Source: Roseburia sp. AM59-24XD (lineage in GTDB: Bacteria; Bacillota; Clostridia; Lachnospirales; Lachnospiraceae). From it: 64,000 bases of DNA. Shown here piece by piece: positions 28,595 through 37,184 of this stretch. Under the pieces are notes generated by a model. It saw only the letters and a list, made by a program, of their open reading frames with translations, was not told where the DNA came from and did no database searches. The stretch covers positions 26,264 to 90,263 of the forward strand of contig NZ_QUET01000014.1 of NCBI RefSeq assembly GCF_003478445.1. The letters are read 5' to 3'. Both the position numbers and the translations under genes were made by a program. The number at the start of each line of letters is the position of its first letter. Within the stretch, counting starts at the first letter, position 1.

Positions 28595-28984
28595 TCACAG
28601 ACCGGACGGCACAAACCGGATCAGCACCTCAAAAAGCGCTGCCAACACCGGAATGCTGACCGCCAGAAGCATCAGTTTCCCATAAAATTCGATCTGTCCC
28701 GCCACGGCACTGTAACCGGCATCCCGGCACAGATTCGCTCCAAGCTCCGCCATATATGTCACAGCGATCATCTTGAACAGAACCTTCATATATATACTTC
28801 CACCGCCAAGATACTTTTGCAGAGACTTAAGATACCGGAGCAGCTCGCCGATCCGTCCCAACGCCAGAAAGCTGATCAACAGACACGCTGTCAGGATCAG
28901 AAGCATGCCAAATTCTGCTTTGTCCTTTTTGAGCGGGATTGCCAAAAACACCGCCATGATGCCGATCATAATAATCTTTTCCAT
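28595..28984 (-). CDS. spoIIIAD: Stage III sporulation protein AD
   Basis: A 129-residue membrane protein with about four segments and the family pattern LKKDKAEFGMLLILTACLL and IAVTYMAELGANLCRDAGYSA. It is a small subunit of the SpoIIIA channel in the mother-cell membrane. Length matches the family. Its stop codon lies about 15 bases upstream of the spoIIIAE start on the coding strand. Confidence 0.95.
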   Translation of the reverse strand: MEKIIMIGIMAVFLAIPLKKDKAEFGMLLILTACLLISFLALGRIGELLRYLKSLQKYLGGGSIYMKVLFKMIAVTYMAELGANLCRDAGYSAVAGQIEFYGKLMLLAVSIPVLAALFEVLIRFVPSGL

Positions 28985-29006
28985 TGTGCCTCTCCATTCT
29001 GTCCGG

Positions 29007-29201
29007 CTACAAGGTAAACAGCTCCTGTATCGACCGGAACAACTCCAATATATAAGGGATCACCCACAAAAGCACCAGGATCAGTCCGGACAGACTGACA
29101 AGAAATGCCTGCTCCTCTCTGCCCGCATGCTTGAGCACCTGTCCCAGAACAGAAACAAGAATTCCGACTGCTGCGATCCGAAATATCAAATTTATACTCA
29201 T
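29007..29201 (-). CDS. spoIIIAC: Stage III sporulation protein AC
   Basis: A 64-residue protein with two membrane segments; LIFRIAAVGILVSVLGQVLK and the middle KHAGREEQAF are diagnostic of SpoIIIAC. The ATG at 29201 is preceded by GAGGAGAAG; another in-frame-shifted ATG two codons upstream belongs to a different frame and is ignored. It is part of the sporulation channel and flanked by spoIIIAB and spoIIIAD as usual. Confidence 0.95.
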   Translation of the reverse strand: MSINLIFRIAAVGILVSVLGQVLKHAGREEQAFLVSLSGLILVLLWVIPYILELFRSIQELFTL

Positions 29202-29219
29202 CCATCTTCTCCTCTCACT

Positions 29220-29753
29220 CTACAAGAGTAGTATCGCAGTGAATATCCCTCCTGTGATCCCCACCAGCCGATATACCTTCGCCTGCGACTGATACTCTGT
29301 CTCGGCATCCTGTATACTCCTTCCCAGCCTGTCCTGCAGCACATGTAACGTCTGAAGCTGTGTCTGCCGGTCAAGCGTCCCCAGATGCATTCCGATCTCT
29401 CTCCAAAGCATGACGTCCTCTCTGTCCAGCATGCCTGCCGTTTTATCTGCCATGATCCCGTTTTCCCACAGCTCCTGCAGGCTCACATCCTCCGCCCGCA
29501 AAAGTCCTTCATACATATTCCCGAAAAATCCCCGGAAATAGCATGTCTTTCCGGAAAGCTTCTGAAAGATCTCCACCATATCTACCGCCGCATACTCCAC
29601 TTCCCCATACAGAAGGATCAGCACCTGCGCAAGCTCCCGCAGGATCTCGATCCTTCTTTTTCGTTTGCCGGCAAGCCAAAGACCAAAACCGCTGCCTCCG
29701 GCAAACACCATTGCGCCTCCAGTCATTTTCAGGATCATCCGCAGCAGATTCAT
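29220..29753 (-). CDS. spoIIIAB: Stage III sporulation protein AB
   Basis: A 177-residue protein with a membrane segment at each end and a helical middle, distantly like GspF/type IV pilus membrane platforms. Family motifs are RIEILRELAQVLILLYGEVEY near residue 35 and WREIGMHLGTLDRQTQL. The start at 29753 (MNLLRMILK) follows GGAGGAG and overlaps the end of spoIIIAA by four bases, so translation is coupled. Confidence 0.93.
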   Translation of the reverse strand: MNLLRMILKMTGGAMVFAGGSGFGLWLAGKRKRRIEILRELAQVLILLYGEVEYAAVDMVEIFQKLSGKTCYFRGFFGNMYEGLLRAEDVSLQELWENGIMADKTAGMLDREDVMLWREIGMHLGTLDRQTQLQTLHVLQDRLGRSIQDAETEYQSQAKVYRLVGITGGIFTAILLL

Positions 29754-30727
29754 GCCTCTCCTCCTTCCTGCACATCCCCACACGGATGTGCCAGATACGT
29801 CCCACGCTCATCGAAAATAGCATCTACCCTGCCGATCTGACTGGCAGACAAAAGCACATACCGCTGAAATACCTTCTCCTGTACCAGCCTGCCAAGAATC
29901 GGTTTTTTGCGGATCTCCTCCATGCTTTTTCCATGCACGGTTGCTAATATCTTCACACCGCAGTTCATCACATATTCCAGTGCCTCCACATCCTCCTTTG
30001 ATCCAATCTCATCCACTGCGATCACGTTGGGCGACATGGAACGCACCAGCATCATCATTCCTTCCTTTTTGGGGCAGCAGTCGAGAATGTCCGTACGATA
30101 GCCCAGATCATTCTGCGGTGTCCCCTGATAACAGGCTCCGAGCTCCGATCGCTCATCGACCACGCCCACATTCATGCCATGCCTTTTCGCACTGCCGTTC
30201 GACAGCTGTCGTATCAAATCACGCAGCAGCGTTGTCTTCCCACAGCGCGGCGGTGATATGATAAGCGTATGATAAATGCTCTCCCCGTTGATCAGATACG
30301 GAAGTACTCTGTCCCCGCACCCTAACAGCTGGTGTGCCAGCCGGATATTGATAAATGATATGTAACGCAGATTCTTCACCTGATCCTTTTCCAACACAAT
30401 TTTCCCCGCCACGCCGACGCGATGACCGCCCTGTATCGTGATAAATCCCTGCTTGAGTTCTTCCTCAAAGGCATACATCGAATAATTGCTGATGCGCTCC
30501 ATCGTCTCCTTCACATCCTGCCGCTCTGCCATGACCGGTGCCTCCGGATCCGTGGTCAGACAGCCGCTGCGGCCGACAAAATATTCTTTTCCATGATATA
30601 CCACCATAAGCGGCGCATCTGCCCGGATGCGTATTTCCTGAAGAAGCCGGTAATCAATGTCCAGCTTTTCCATGTAACGGCGCAGATCCTTTGCCAGCAC
30701 ACGAAGTACCTGATCTCTCTGTCCCAT
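29750..30727 (-). CDS. spoIIIAA: Stage III sporulation protein AA (ATPase)
   Basis: A 325-residue secretion-type ATPase, the motor of the SpoIIIA complex in the mother cell. Walker A is ISPPRCGKTTLLRDLIRQLS near residue 165. VGVVDERSELGACY and SPNVIAVDEIGSKEDVEAL (Walker B) and ILATVHGKSMEEI follow. The N-terminal domain holds IRIRADAPL. It is the first gene of the eight-gene operon; the ATG at 30727 follows GGAGGATGAG. Transcription from a sigma-E promoter is expected, and a CATACATA sequence at the right position was seen, but a matching -35 was not. Confidence 0.94.
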   Translation of the reverse strand: MGQRDQVLRVLAKDLRRYMEKLDIDYRLLQEIRIRADAPLMVVYHGKEYFVGRSGCLTTDPEAPVMAERQDVKETMERISNYSMYAFEEELKQGFITIQGGHRVGVAGKIVLEKDQVKNLRYISFINIRLAHQLLGCGDRVLPYLINGESIYHTLIISPPRCGKTTLLRDLIRQLSNGSAKRHGMNVGVVDERSELGACYQGTPQNDLGYRTDILDCCPKKEGMMMLVRSMSPNVIAVDEIGSKEDVEALEYVMNCGVKILATVHGKSMEEIRKKPILGRLVQEKVFQRYVLLSASQIGRVDAIFDERGTYLAHPCGDVQEGGEA

Positions 30728-30810
30728 ATCTCATCCTCCATTCTTTTTCAATATATGTATGGGACAGGCAGATATTCCAAAATGTTTGCAGAATGTTTGC
30801 AAAACTTTGA

Positions 30811-30839
30811 TTGCAAATAGTGATAAAATGTAATAAAAT
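30811..30839 (+). promoter_or_regulatory. Promoter of the isomerase gene
   Basis: -35 TTGCAA at 30811-30816, 17-base spacer, -10 TAAAAT at 30834-30839. The leader downstream contains two small hairpins (30851-30868 region and AACATTGC/GCAATGTT near 30877-30897). Three TTTGCA-like repeats just upstream may be a regulator site. Confidence 0.5.
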
Positions 30840-30937
30840 AAAACTATGTGAGGTGAAAAAAAACCTCAAGAAGGAACATTGCCGAAAGCAATGTTATTCA
30901 CGATTTATATACAAGAAAAGAAAGGATGATAACAACA

Positions 30938-32428
30938 ATGGAAAACATGCCAAAAATGAAAATCGGTATTGTTGCAGTGAGCAGGGACTGTTTCCCGGAG
31001 TCGCTCTCTGTAACAAGAAGAGAAAACCTTGTAAAAGCATACGCTGCTAAATATGACGCAGAGGACATTTATGAGTGTCCGATCTGTATCGTAGAGAGTG
31101 AGATCCACATGGTTCAGGCTCTTGAGGACATCAAGAAAGCCGGCTGTAACGCTCTCTGTGTATACCTTGGTAACTTCGGTCCTGAGATCGCTGAGACACT
31201 TCTTGCAAAGCACTTCGATGGTCCTAAGATGTTCGTAGCTGCTGCTGAGGAGACTTCCGCAAACGGCGGACTGATCCAGGGCAGAGGTGATGCATACTGT
31301 GGTATGCTCAACGCAAGCTACAATTTAAAGCTTCGTAACGTAAAGGCTTACATCCCTGATTATCCGGTTGGAACTGCAGAGGAATGTGCTGATATGATCC
31401 ATGAGTTCCTTCCAATCGCAAAGGCTGTATATGCTCTTAACAACCTGAAGATCATCAGCTTTGGTCCACGTCCACTGAACTTCCTTGCATGTAATGCACC
31501 GATCAAACAGCTTTACAACCTCGGCGTAGAGATCGAGGAGAACTCTGAGCTTGACCTGTTCGAGGCATTCAACAAGCATGCAGATGATCCACGTATCCCT
31601 GATGTTGTTAAGGATATGGAGGAAGAGCTTGGTGCCGGCAACAAGAAGCCGGAGATCTTAAACAAGCTTGCACAGTACGAGATCACTCTTCTTGACTGGA
31701 TCGAGGAGCACAGAGGATATCGTAAGTTCGTTGCACTGGCAGGAAAGTGCTGGCCGGCATTCCAGACACAGTTCGGATGCGTACCTTGCTACGTTAACAG
31801 CCGTCTTACCAAGAGAGGCATTCCTGTATCCTGTGAGGTAGATATCTACGGAGCACTCAGCGAGTTCATCGGTACCGTTGTCAGCGATGATACTGTTACA
31901 CTGCTTGATATCAACAATACCGTTCCTGCAGACATCTACAACGAGGAGATCAAGGGCAAGTTCGATTATACACAGAAGGATATCTTCATGGGCTTCCACT
32001 GTGGAAATACAGCATCTACAAAGCTTTCCTTCTGCGAGATGAAGAACCAGATGATCATGGCTCGTTCTCTTCCGGTAGAGGTAACAAACGGTACTCTCGA
32101 GGGAGATATCGTTCCTGGCGATATCACATTCTTCCGTCTGCAGAGCACTGCCGATGCAAAGCTTCGTGCTTACATTGCGAACGGAGAGGTTCTCCCTGTT
32201 GCAACACGTTCCTTCGGTGCGATCGGTATTTTCGCGATCAACGAGATGGGTCGTTTCTACCGTCACGTACTGATCGAGAAGAACTTCCCTCATCATGGTG
32301 CTGTTGCTTTCGGTCACTTCGGAAAGCAGCTCTATGAGGTATTCAAATACATCGGTGTTGATGTAGAGGAGATCGGCTACAATCAGCCAAAGGGTGTTCT
32401 GTACAAGACAGAGAATCCATTCTCATAA
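30938..32428 (+). CDS. L-fucose/L-arabinose isomerase-family protein
   Basis: A 496-residue cytosolic protein of the FucI/AraA superfamily of sugar aldose-ketose isomerases. Visible features are the N-terminal Rossmann-like half with KIGIVAVSRDCFP and a C-terminal barrel with VSCEVDIYGALSEFIG and MGFHCGNTAS; the Glu/Asp/His residues there are the expected metal ligands. It is not a close match to classic FucI (about 590 residues) or AraA. The gene is 173 bases upstream of a xylulokinase, so a xylulose- or ribulose-forming substrate such as D-xylose, D-arabinose or a related pentose is plausible. The start at 30938 fits the ribosome site better than 30926. Strong codon bias suggests high expression. 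Confidence 0.8.
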   Translation: MENMPKMKIGIVAVSRDCFPESLSVTRRENLVKAYAAKYDAEDIYECPICIVESEIHMVQALEDIKKAGCNALCVYLGNFGPEIAETLLAKHFDGPKMFVAAAEETSANGGLIQGRGDAYCGMLNASYNLKLRNVKAYIPDYPVGTAEECADMIHEFLPIAKAVYALNNLKIISFGPRPLNFLACNAPIKQLYNLGVEIEENSELDLFEAFNKHADDPRIPDVVKDMEEELGAGNKKPEILNKLAQYEITLLDWIEEHRGYRKFVALAGKCWPAFQTQFGCVPCYVNSRLTKRGIPVSCEVDIYGALSEFIGTVVSDDTVTLLDINNTVPADIYNEEIKGKFDYTQKDIFMGFHCGNTASTKLSFCEMKNQMIMARSLPVEVTNGTLEGDIVPGDITFFRLQSTADAKLRAYIANGEVLPVATRSFGAIGIFAINEMGRFYRHVLIEKNFPHHGAVAFGHFGKQLYEVFKYIGVDVEEIGYNQPKGVLYKTENPFS

Positions 32429-32492
32429 GAACAACCGGATTAAACTGACACTTAAGAAGCTGACAGGATCATCTCTGCCGCTTCTATATGCC

Positions 32493-32524
32493 AGAGCGGC
32501 GGCACGATGCCGCCGCTCTTTTCT
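32493..32524 (+). terminator. Terminator after the isomerase gene
   Basis: A 12-bp perfect stem (AGAGCGGCGGCA at 32493-32504, complement 32508-32519) with a three-base loop, followed by TTTTC. It would attenuate read-through into xylB. Confidence 0.75.
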
Positions 32525-32600
32525 ATGAAACGGATATGAACCATTGGGACATTATTCCTAAGTTCATTTTCATCACTTACAGTAAGAAAGGATATTATCT

Positions 32601-34142
32601 ATGAATTATTTAATTGGTATTGATTTAGGTACTTCCTCTACCAAGACAGTTCTCTTTGATGAGGAAGGTACCGTGATCGCCTCTGCCGGCAAGGATTATC
32701 CACTCTACACTCCAAACAACGGATGGGCAGAGCAGAAGCCGGAAGACTGGCGTGACGCTGCACTGGAGACAATCGCAAAGGTTGTCAAAGATTCCGGCGT
32801 AGCCGCTGACGACATCAAGGGTCTTGGTATTTCCGGACAGATGCACGGACTTGTTATGCTTGACGAGGCCGGTGAGGTTATCCGTCCTTCCATTATCTGG
32901 TGCGATCAGCGTACCGAGAAGGAATGCGAGGAGATCACCGAGAAGGTTGGTGCAAAGCGTCTGATCGAGATCACAGCAAACCCTGCTCTGACCGGCTTCA
33001 CCGCATCCAAGATTCTCTGGGTTCGCAATCATGAGCCTGAGAATTATGCAAAATGTAAGCACATCCTCCTTCCAAAGGATTATGTCCGCTACATTCTGAC
33101 CGGCGAGTTCGCAACAGAGGTTTCCGATGCTTCCGGTATGCAGCTTCTTGACGTACCAAAGCGTCAGTGGTCTGATGAGGTTCTCGAAAAGCTCGACATT
33201 GACAAGAACCTTTTGGCAAAGGTATATGAGTCTCCTGAGGTAACAGGTACCATCCTTCCGGAGATCGCAGCAAAGACAGGTCTTTCTACTTCTACAGTTG
33301 TAGTCGGCGGTGCCGGCGATAATGCCGCTGCAGCAGTTGGAACAGGCGTTGTTGAGGATGGCAAGGCATTTACCACGATCGGTACCAGCGGCGTTGTATT
33401 TGCACATTCCAGCGATATCTCCATCGATCCAAAGGGACGTGTACATACCTTCTGTTGCGCAGTTCCGGGTGCATGGCATGTTATGGGTGTTACCCAGGCA
33501 GCCGGATATTCTCTGGCATGGTTCCAGGACAACATCGGAACAGAGTATGCACGCAAGGCAAAGGAGCAGGGCTGTGGTGCATTTGATCTGATCAATGCAG
33601 ACGTATTAAAGACACCGATCGGTGCGAACCGTCTGATCTATCTCCCATATCTGAATGGCGAGCGTACTCCGCATCTGGATGCAAACTGCCGTGGTGTATT
33701 CTTCGGTCTTTCCAGCATGCACACAACTGCTGACATGGCTCGTGCCGTTATGGAGGGTATCAGCTACTCTCTGACCGACTGTAACGATATCATCCGCGAG
33801 ATGGGTATCAACGTTACCGAGATGATGGCATGTGGCGGTGGCGCCAAGAACGGCGTACAGCGTCAGATGATGGCAGATATGTTCGGCTGTGACGTTAAGA
33901 CCGTAACCGCTACCGAAGGACCTGCACTTGGTGTTGCAATCCTTGCCGGTGTCGGTGCAGGTATCTATGACAGCGTTGAGGCAGCATGCCGCAAGATGAT
34001 CCATACGGATCCTGAGAAGGAATGTCATCCGGACGCAGCTGCTACCAAGGAGTACGACAAGTTCCATCAGCTTTACAAGAAGCTGTACGATGATCTGAGG
34101 ATGATTATCAGACACTTGCTACTCTGTAATAATAAAGCCTGA
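32601..34142 (+). CDS. xylB: Xylulokinase, C-terminal tail frameshifted
   Basis: A FGGY-family kinase that phosphorylates D-xylulose to feed the pentose phosphate pathway. It begins YLIGIDLGTSSTKTVLFDEEG (phosphate-1 loop). It has ISGQMHGLVMLD, the substrate loop WCDQRTEKECEEI and GGAGDNAAAAVG (phosphate-2). YLNGERTPHLD and ACGGGAKNGVQRQMMADMFG (adenosine motif) follow. The last 15 residues (RMIIRHLLLCNNKA) are not family-like. Adding one A in CTGAGG at about 34097 would give LKDDYQTLATL and a stop at 34127-34129, matching normal xylulokinases at 509 residues. AAAGGA precedes the start. Confidence 0.93.
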   Translation: MNYLIGIDLGTSSTKTVLFDEEGTVIASAGKDYPLYTPNNGWAEQKPEDWRDAALETIAKVVKDSGVAADDIKGLGISGQMHGLVMLDEAGEVIRPSIIWCDQRTEKECEEITEKVGAKRLIEITANPALTGFTASKILWVRNHEPENYAKCKHILLPKDYVRYILTGEFATEVSDASGMQLLDVPKRQWSDEVLEKLDIDKNLLAKVYESPEVTGTILPEIAAKTGLSTSTVVVGGAGDNAAAAVGTGVVEDGKAFTTIGTSGVVFAHSSDISIDPKGRVHTFCCAVPGAWHVMGVTQAAGYSLAWFQDNIGTEYARKAKEQGCGAFDLINADVLKTPIGANRLIYLPYLNGERTPHLDANCRGVFFGLSSMHTTADMARAVMEGISYSLTDCNDIIREMGINVTEMMACGGGAKNGVQRQMMADMFGCDVKTVTATEGPALGVAILAGVGAGIYDSVEAACRKMIHTDPEKECHPDAAATKEYDKFHQLYKKLYDDLRMIIRHLLLCNNKA

Positions 34143-34150
34143 TAAACCAA

Positions 34151-34196
34151 AGGGTTCTGTGTGAATGAAGCTTCATTCACACAGAACCCTTTTTCT
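34151..34196 (+). terminator. Terminator after xylB
   Basis: A perfect 20-bp palindromic stem (34151-34170 with 34171-34190) followed by TTTTCTTTCC. It would also fold on the opposite strand, where the 34270 gene ends. Confidence 0.8.
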
Positions 34197-34269
34197 TTCC
34201 TGTTCATTCACAAAAAATGTTTTATCCTCAACGCTTTGAGCATCCTGCAAGACCGGTATTTTCTGCCGT

Positions 34270-35367
34270 CTAAAATTTCCCGTATCTTTCCCGGTAATCC
34301 TCGTATAAGGTTCGAAGACTCTTGTCGTCATCGCCCTCCTCCTCGAGTATCCCCTCTTCCTCCATTTGATAGAAATATGTAATAATCTCCTCACAGCGCT
34401 TAAGTATTTCCGGATTCTGCGTGACCTCCTTCATGCTGTATGCATTGTCCAGAGACAGCATTGGATTTGCATTCTCATGATTGTGAAACAAATAGATCAT
34501 AATGCATTCGTAACGATTTCTGACGTCCAGAGGACGCATCTGTGCCAACTCCAGAAGCTGATTGATCTCTGCCAGTGTCATTGTCATTCCTATTCCAAAA
34601 TCAATCAGCATATTCCGTTCCGGTAAAATTCCATGACGCTTTAACTTTGAGTACGCCACCTCAAAGCCCTGTGGCTTCTCAAATCTTCTGGCTAACTGAT
34701 GAAGACTCTGCGCTTCCTCTCCCTCATACCGTGCACCTCCACGCATTTTAATGTAATTTTCCATATAGTCAATGAGCTTTGAATGTGTTCCCCGGAAAAT
34801 ATCCATATGCTCTGTCATAAATGCATCAAATTCCCACTCATCCGCAATCAAGAGAAGCTTCTCATGCATCACTCCGGTAGTCACCCTGTCACGATACTCC
34901 TGATCAAAGCTATGCCCCTGACACATCGCTTCATACCTTTCCCGGTAATGCACTAATGCCGGATACGAATACGCCTCATCCCCGGGATGCTCCTTTCTCT
35001 GCCGGATCACATAAATACAGATTGCATCATAGACATCCTTTGCGTACAATGACGCATAGCCACCATAATCCTGCAGAAGCCGATTCAACTGCTCTTCATT
35101 CATATCCAGTCCGAAGCCAAGTTTAATAAAATGCTCTCTGCTTCGCGGAAGCACACCGTCCACACACCAGCTCCGGATTGTGTTTTTGCTGAAGCCACAG
35201 CGTTTTCCAAACTTTTCATAAGAAAGCTCCAGATCAAACAACTGCTCCTGCATAAATTCCTTCCAGTTTCTCTGCTTTGATTCATAATAATGCAAAAAAT
35301 CCAGAAGCTCTTCATCCCTGCTACAGCGATTTAATTCCTCCATTAATATTTTCGAAATCTCTGTCAT
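34270..35367 (-). CDS. Unrecognised helix-turn-helix-like protein downstream of the kinase
   Basis: A 365-residue, mainly helical, acidic cytosolic protein without signal peptide or membrane segment. A probable XRE-like helix-turn-helix lies at about 45-95 (YEKFGKRCGFSKNTIRSWC, then RSREHFIKLGFGLDMNEEQLNRLL), where the second helix would read DNA. A second similar block near 265-300 (IDFGIGMTMTLAEINQLLELA) repeats the GFGLDM/GIGMTM-EINQLL pattern. I do not recognise the family beyond this. It lies 63 bases after a membrane Ser/Thr kinase and is likely in the same operon, so it could be a kinase target or the regulator of the surface locus; this is inference. The start at 35367 has GGAAG upstream. 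Confidence 0.6.
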   Translation of the reverse strand: MTEISKILMEELNRCSRDEELLDFLHYYESKQRNWKEFMQEQLFDLELSYEKFGKRCGFSKNTIRSWCVDGVLPRSREHFIKLGFGLDMNEEQLNRLLQDYGGYASLYAKDVYDAICIYVIRQRKEHPGDEAYSYPALVHYRERYEAMCQGHSFDQEYRDRVTTGVMHEKLLLIADEWEFDAFMTEHMDIFRGTHSKLIDYMENYIKMRGGARYEGEEAQSLHQLARRFEKPQGFEVAYSKLKRHGILPERNMLIDFGIGMTMTLAEINQLLELAQMRPLDVRNRYECIMIYLFHNHENANPMLSLDNAYSMKEVTQNPEILKRCEEIITYFYQMEEEGILEEEGDDDKSLRTLYEDYRERYGKF

Positions 35368-35430
35368 GACATCTTCCATCCTTTATCTCTATCCACACTC
35401 CGCTCACTGTTTCTTTTGCCACATGCACCT

Positions 35431-37158
35431 CTACATCGGTGGCACCACTTTATTTTGTCCGTTTCGGGATCCTCTGATCGTCTTTGTACTATTATTCAAC
35501 TCTGACTGTCCTGCCGCTGGATTACTGCCCTTACTCACGATCACCGTAATCTTTGTGTTCTTTTTGACACGGCGTCCAGCCTTCACCGACTGCTCCACTA
35601 CAAGCCCCTCCGGTACGGTTTCATGATACTCCTTCATGACACAGATCCGAAGCTTTGCCTTTTTAAGCAATCGGCGTGCCTCCTGCTCCGCCTCGCCCCG
35701 GACGACCGGAACACGACAATATTTTCTTCCCCGGCTGACGTAAATTGTCAGCTTCCCGAGAGATCCAGCCTCCCACTCCGTCCCCGGCGCAATGCTCTGA
35801 GACAGAATTTCTCCCTTCTTTACAGTTGAGCTGTATTTTCTTTTCCAGATAATTTCTAGAGAGGAGTCTGCGAGCTGCTGCAGTGCACCAGCCGCTTCCT
35901 TTCGTTTCATCCCCTCCACTCGGATCATCCGGTATGTTTTGGACTTAGATTTGATCGTTTCTACCGGCTTCTCCTTCCGGATATCCTCCAACTTTCCCGC
36001 GACTGATGTTTTCGATGATCTCATATATATTCCAGCCAGAACGATACCAACCATACAAAGTCCTGCCAAAAATATCCCTGCCATCCATTTCCATCGATGT
36101 GCCTTTTCTTCTACAGCTTCTTCAGTTGTCCCATTTTGTGGACACTCATATAAATCGCGGTATAATTCCTCCATGGATGCCGTCCTTTTCTGAATCTTCA
36201 ATACCATCCCATGGCTGACTGCCCTCTCCAGCTCCGGTGTCACATCTTCATTCCATACAGACAACGGCGTCAGCGAATCCTCCCCGGTCTCTAACAAACT
36301 GCACACTCTTCCCTGTGACGACTGTGCTGCTTTTCCGGCGATCAGGTAATAGAGAGTTGCACATACCGCATACACATCTGTCCATGGTCCCTGCTGCTTA
36401 AGCGCCTTGCTGCGTTCCCCCTCCCCCGGCTTGCGGTATCTTTGCTCCGGCGGCGAAAATTCCGTCTTCATAATCGTGGTAAACTGCGTACTATCCTGAC
36501 TTCTCGCCGCTCCAAAGTCCAGAAGCTTCACCTCAAGATCATTGCATAGCATAATATTATCCGGGCTGATATCTCTATGCAACAGTCCCATTTTATGGAC
36601 TTCCTGCATAGACCGTATCACCGGCTTCATTAGCTCCAGTGCCTCCTTGGGATCAAGCTGTTGATTCCGATGTTCATCTCTGTACTGCTTCAACGTCACA
36701 CCCTCCAGCAGTTCCATGATCAGATAGGATGTATCATTCTCATTTTCAATGATATTTTCGATATGTACAATTCCCGGGCAGGAAGAAAGAGAATACAGAA
36801 TTCTGGCTTCTTTTACAAAATTATCCCGCTCCCTGCTTACCAGATCACTCTGCTTTCGAACCGATACGCTGTAAGACTTGGTCGTGTCCCGCTCTACAAA
36901 CTCCGACGGATAATATTCTTTGACTGCTACCTTGTGCTCAAGGGCATTATCCCATCCTATGTAGGTAATTCCAAATCCGCCCTGACTAAGCTTTCTGCCA
37001 ATCAGATATCTTCCGTTTAACAGAGTCGTTCCCGGCGGCAGACATTGTCCGCCCGCAATATATTTCTTCTCCTCAAATCCACACCAAGGACAAATCTCCT
37101 GATGTTTCTCTTCTTCAAGAATCCTCATACAATTATAACAACGCTTCTGTCCGTTCAT
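35431..37158 (-). CDS. Membrane Ser/Thr protein kinase with zinc ribbon and PASTA domains
   Basis: A 575-residue one-pass protein. A zinc ribbon (Cys 7, 10, 23, 26) opens it. The kinase domain follows: nucleotide loop LSQGGFGITY near 58, ATP-binding Lys in VAVKEYYP near 82, catalytic LLHRDISPDNIML, DFG in LLDFGAAR and the activation region TEFSPPEQRY. All key residues are present, so it should be active. A transmembrane helix (WMAGIFLAGLCMVGIVLAGI, about 365-385) leads to two or three PASTA-like extracellular repeats with PVVRGEAEQEARRLL and EYHETVPEGLVVEQSV, which may sense muropeptides. The start at 37158 follows GGAGG. It lies 26 bases downstream of the leucine-rich-repeat gene and upstream of the helix-turn-helix gene. 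Confidence 0.88.
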   Translation of the reverse strand: MNGQKRCYNCMRILEEEKHQEICPWCGFEEKKYIAGGQCLPPGTTLLNGRYLIGRKLSQGGFGITYIGWDNALEHKVAVKEYYPSEFVERDTTKSYSVSVRKQSDLVSRERDNFVKEARILYSLSSCPGIVHIENIIENENDTSYLIMELLEGVTLKQYRDEHRNQQLDPKEALELMKPVIRSMQEVHKMGLLHRDISPDNIMLCNDLEVKLLDFGAARSQDSTQFTTIMKTEFSPPEQRYRKPGEGERSKALKQQGPWTDVYAVCATLYYLIAGKAAQSSQGRVCSLLETGEDSLTPLSVWNEDVTPELERAVSHGMVLKIQKRTASMEELYRDLYECPQNGTTEEAVEEKAHRWKWMAGIFLAGLCMVGIVLAGIYMRSSKTSVAGKLEDIRKEKPVETIKSKSKTYRMIRVEGMKRKEAAGALQQLADSSLEIIWKRKYSSTVKKGEILSQSIAPGTEWEAGSLGKLTIYVSRGRKYCRVPVVRGEAEQEARRLLKKAKLRICVMKEYHETVPEGLVVEQSVKAGRRVKKNTKITVIVSKGSNPAAGQSELNNSTKTIRGSRNGQNKVVPPM

Positions 37159-37184
37159 GCTGCCTCCATCTGACCTGTTTTTGT

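Noticed and set aside
30727..30780. Sigma-E promoter for spoIIIA
   Set aside because: A CATACATA -10-like sequence is present and GAATATC lies upstream, but they are only 9 bases apart, too close for sigma-E spacing.
31658..32317. Minus-strand open frame of 219 residues
   Set aside because: It is antisense to the highly expressed isomerase gene and shows no family features.
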